In this document: piece after piece, positions 5,589-5,589 of the stretch
How positions within the stretch are numbered: position 1 is the stretch's first letter
How the letters are laid out: each line of letters begins with the position of its first letter
Origin: Desulfobacteraceae bacterium
GTDB lineage: Bacteria > Desulfobacterota > DSM-4660 > Desulfatiglandales > Desulfatiglandaceae
DNA: 5,589 bases
Assembly: GCA_013203065.1 (NCBI GenBank)
Contig: JABMQV010000045.1
Location: 1 to 5,589, forward strand
Direction: 5' to 3'
Position numbers and translations under genes: made by a program
Notes under the pieces: generated by a model
Database searches by the model: none
What the model saw: only the letters and a program-made list of their open reading frames with translations
Told to the model about the DNA's origin: nothing

Positions 5589-5589
5589 C

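Noticed and set aside
1..5589. CRISPR array, insertion sequence, tRNA or rRNA
   Set aside because: No regularly spaced repeats, transposase-like protein, terminal inverted repeats of an IS, or tRNA/rRNA-like sequence were seen on either strand.

Overview
The window holds most of one bacterial ABC importer operon of the carbohydrate-uptake type (CUT1, maltose-transporter-like), all on the + strand. The order is solute-binding protein (5' end cut off by the window), two different inner-membrane permeases, then two different MalK-type ATPases, ending in a gene-free segment with terminator-like hairpins. Shine-Dalgarno sites (for example GAGGTGA), intrinsic terminators and GTG/TTG starts point to Bacteria. 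Base composition is moderate. Nothing seen fixes the phylum. The transported compound cannot be read from the sequence: the family suggests a sugar, glycoside, polyol or glycerol-like solute, and half of the binding protein is missing.

Layout: 1-1062, C-terminal part of the binding protein; 1082-1127, a strong hairpin plus T tracts between the binding protein and the membrane genes, probably a partial terminator that keeps binding protein in excess; 1159-2046, MalF-like permease (TTG start); 2068-2979, MalG-like permease (GTG start, moved 12 bases downstream of the longest reading frame because of the ribosome binding site); 2993-4081, ATPase A; 4096-5181, ATPase B (ATG start); 5182-5543, no supported gene, with a candidate operon terminator at 5198-5231 and a 13-bp perfect inverted repeat at 5466-5496; 5544-5588, possibly the last 14 codons of a convergent gene on the - strand.

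The most interesting point is the ATPase pair. Most CUT1 importers use a homodimer of one MalK-like ATPase. Here two tandem paralogues have complementary defects. ATPase A keeps Walker A, Q-loop Gln82, catalytic Glu159 and the H-loop His, but its ABC signature reads LSLNQ instead of LSGGQ. ATPase B keeps the signature (FSGGE), but its catalytic Glu is Gln159 and its Q-loop Gln is Glu82. ATP sites in these proteins form between the Walker motifs of one subunit and the signature of the other. An A/B heterodimer would therefore have one fully consensus site (A Walker + B signature) and one doubly degenerate site (B Walker + A signature). This is the arrangement known from CFTR and other heterodimeric ABC exporters, here inferred in an importer. 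The two permeases also differ in their ATPase-contact (EAA) loops: the second is canonical, and the first has Arg and Leu at the usual Glu and Asp positions.
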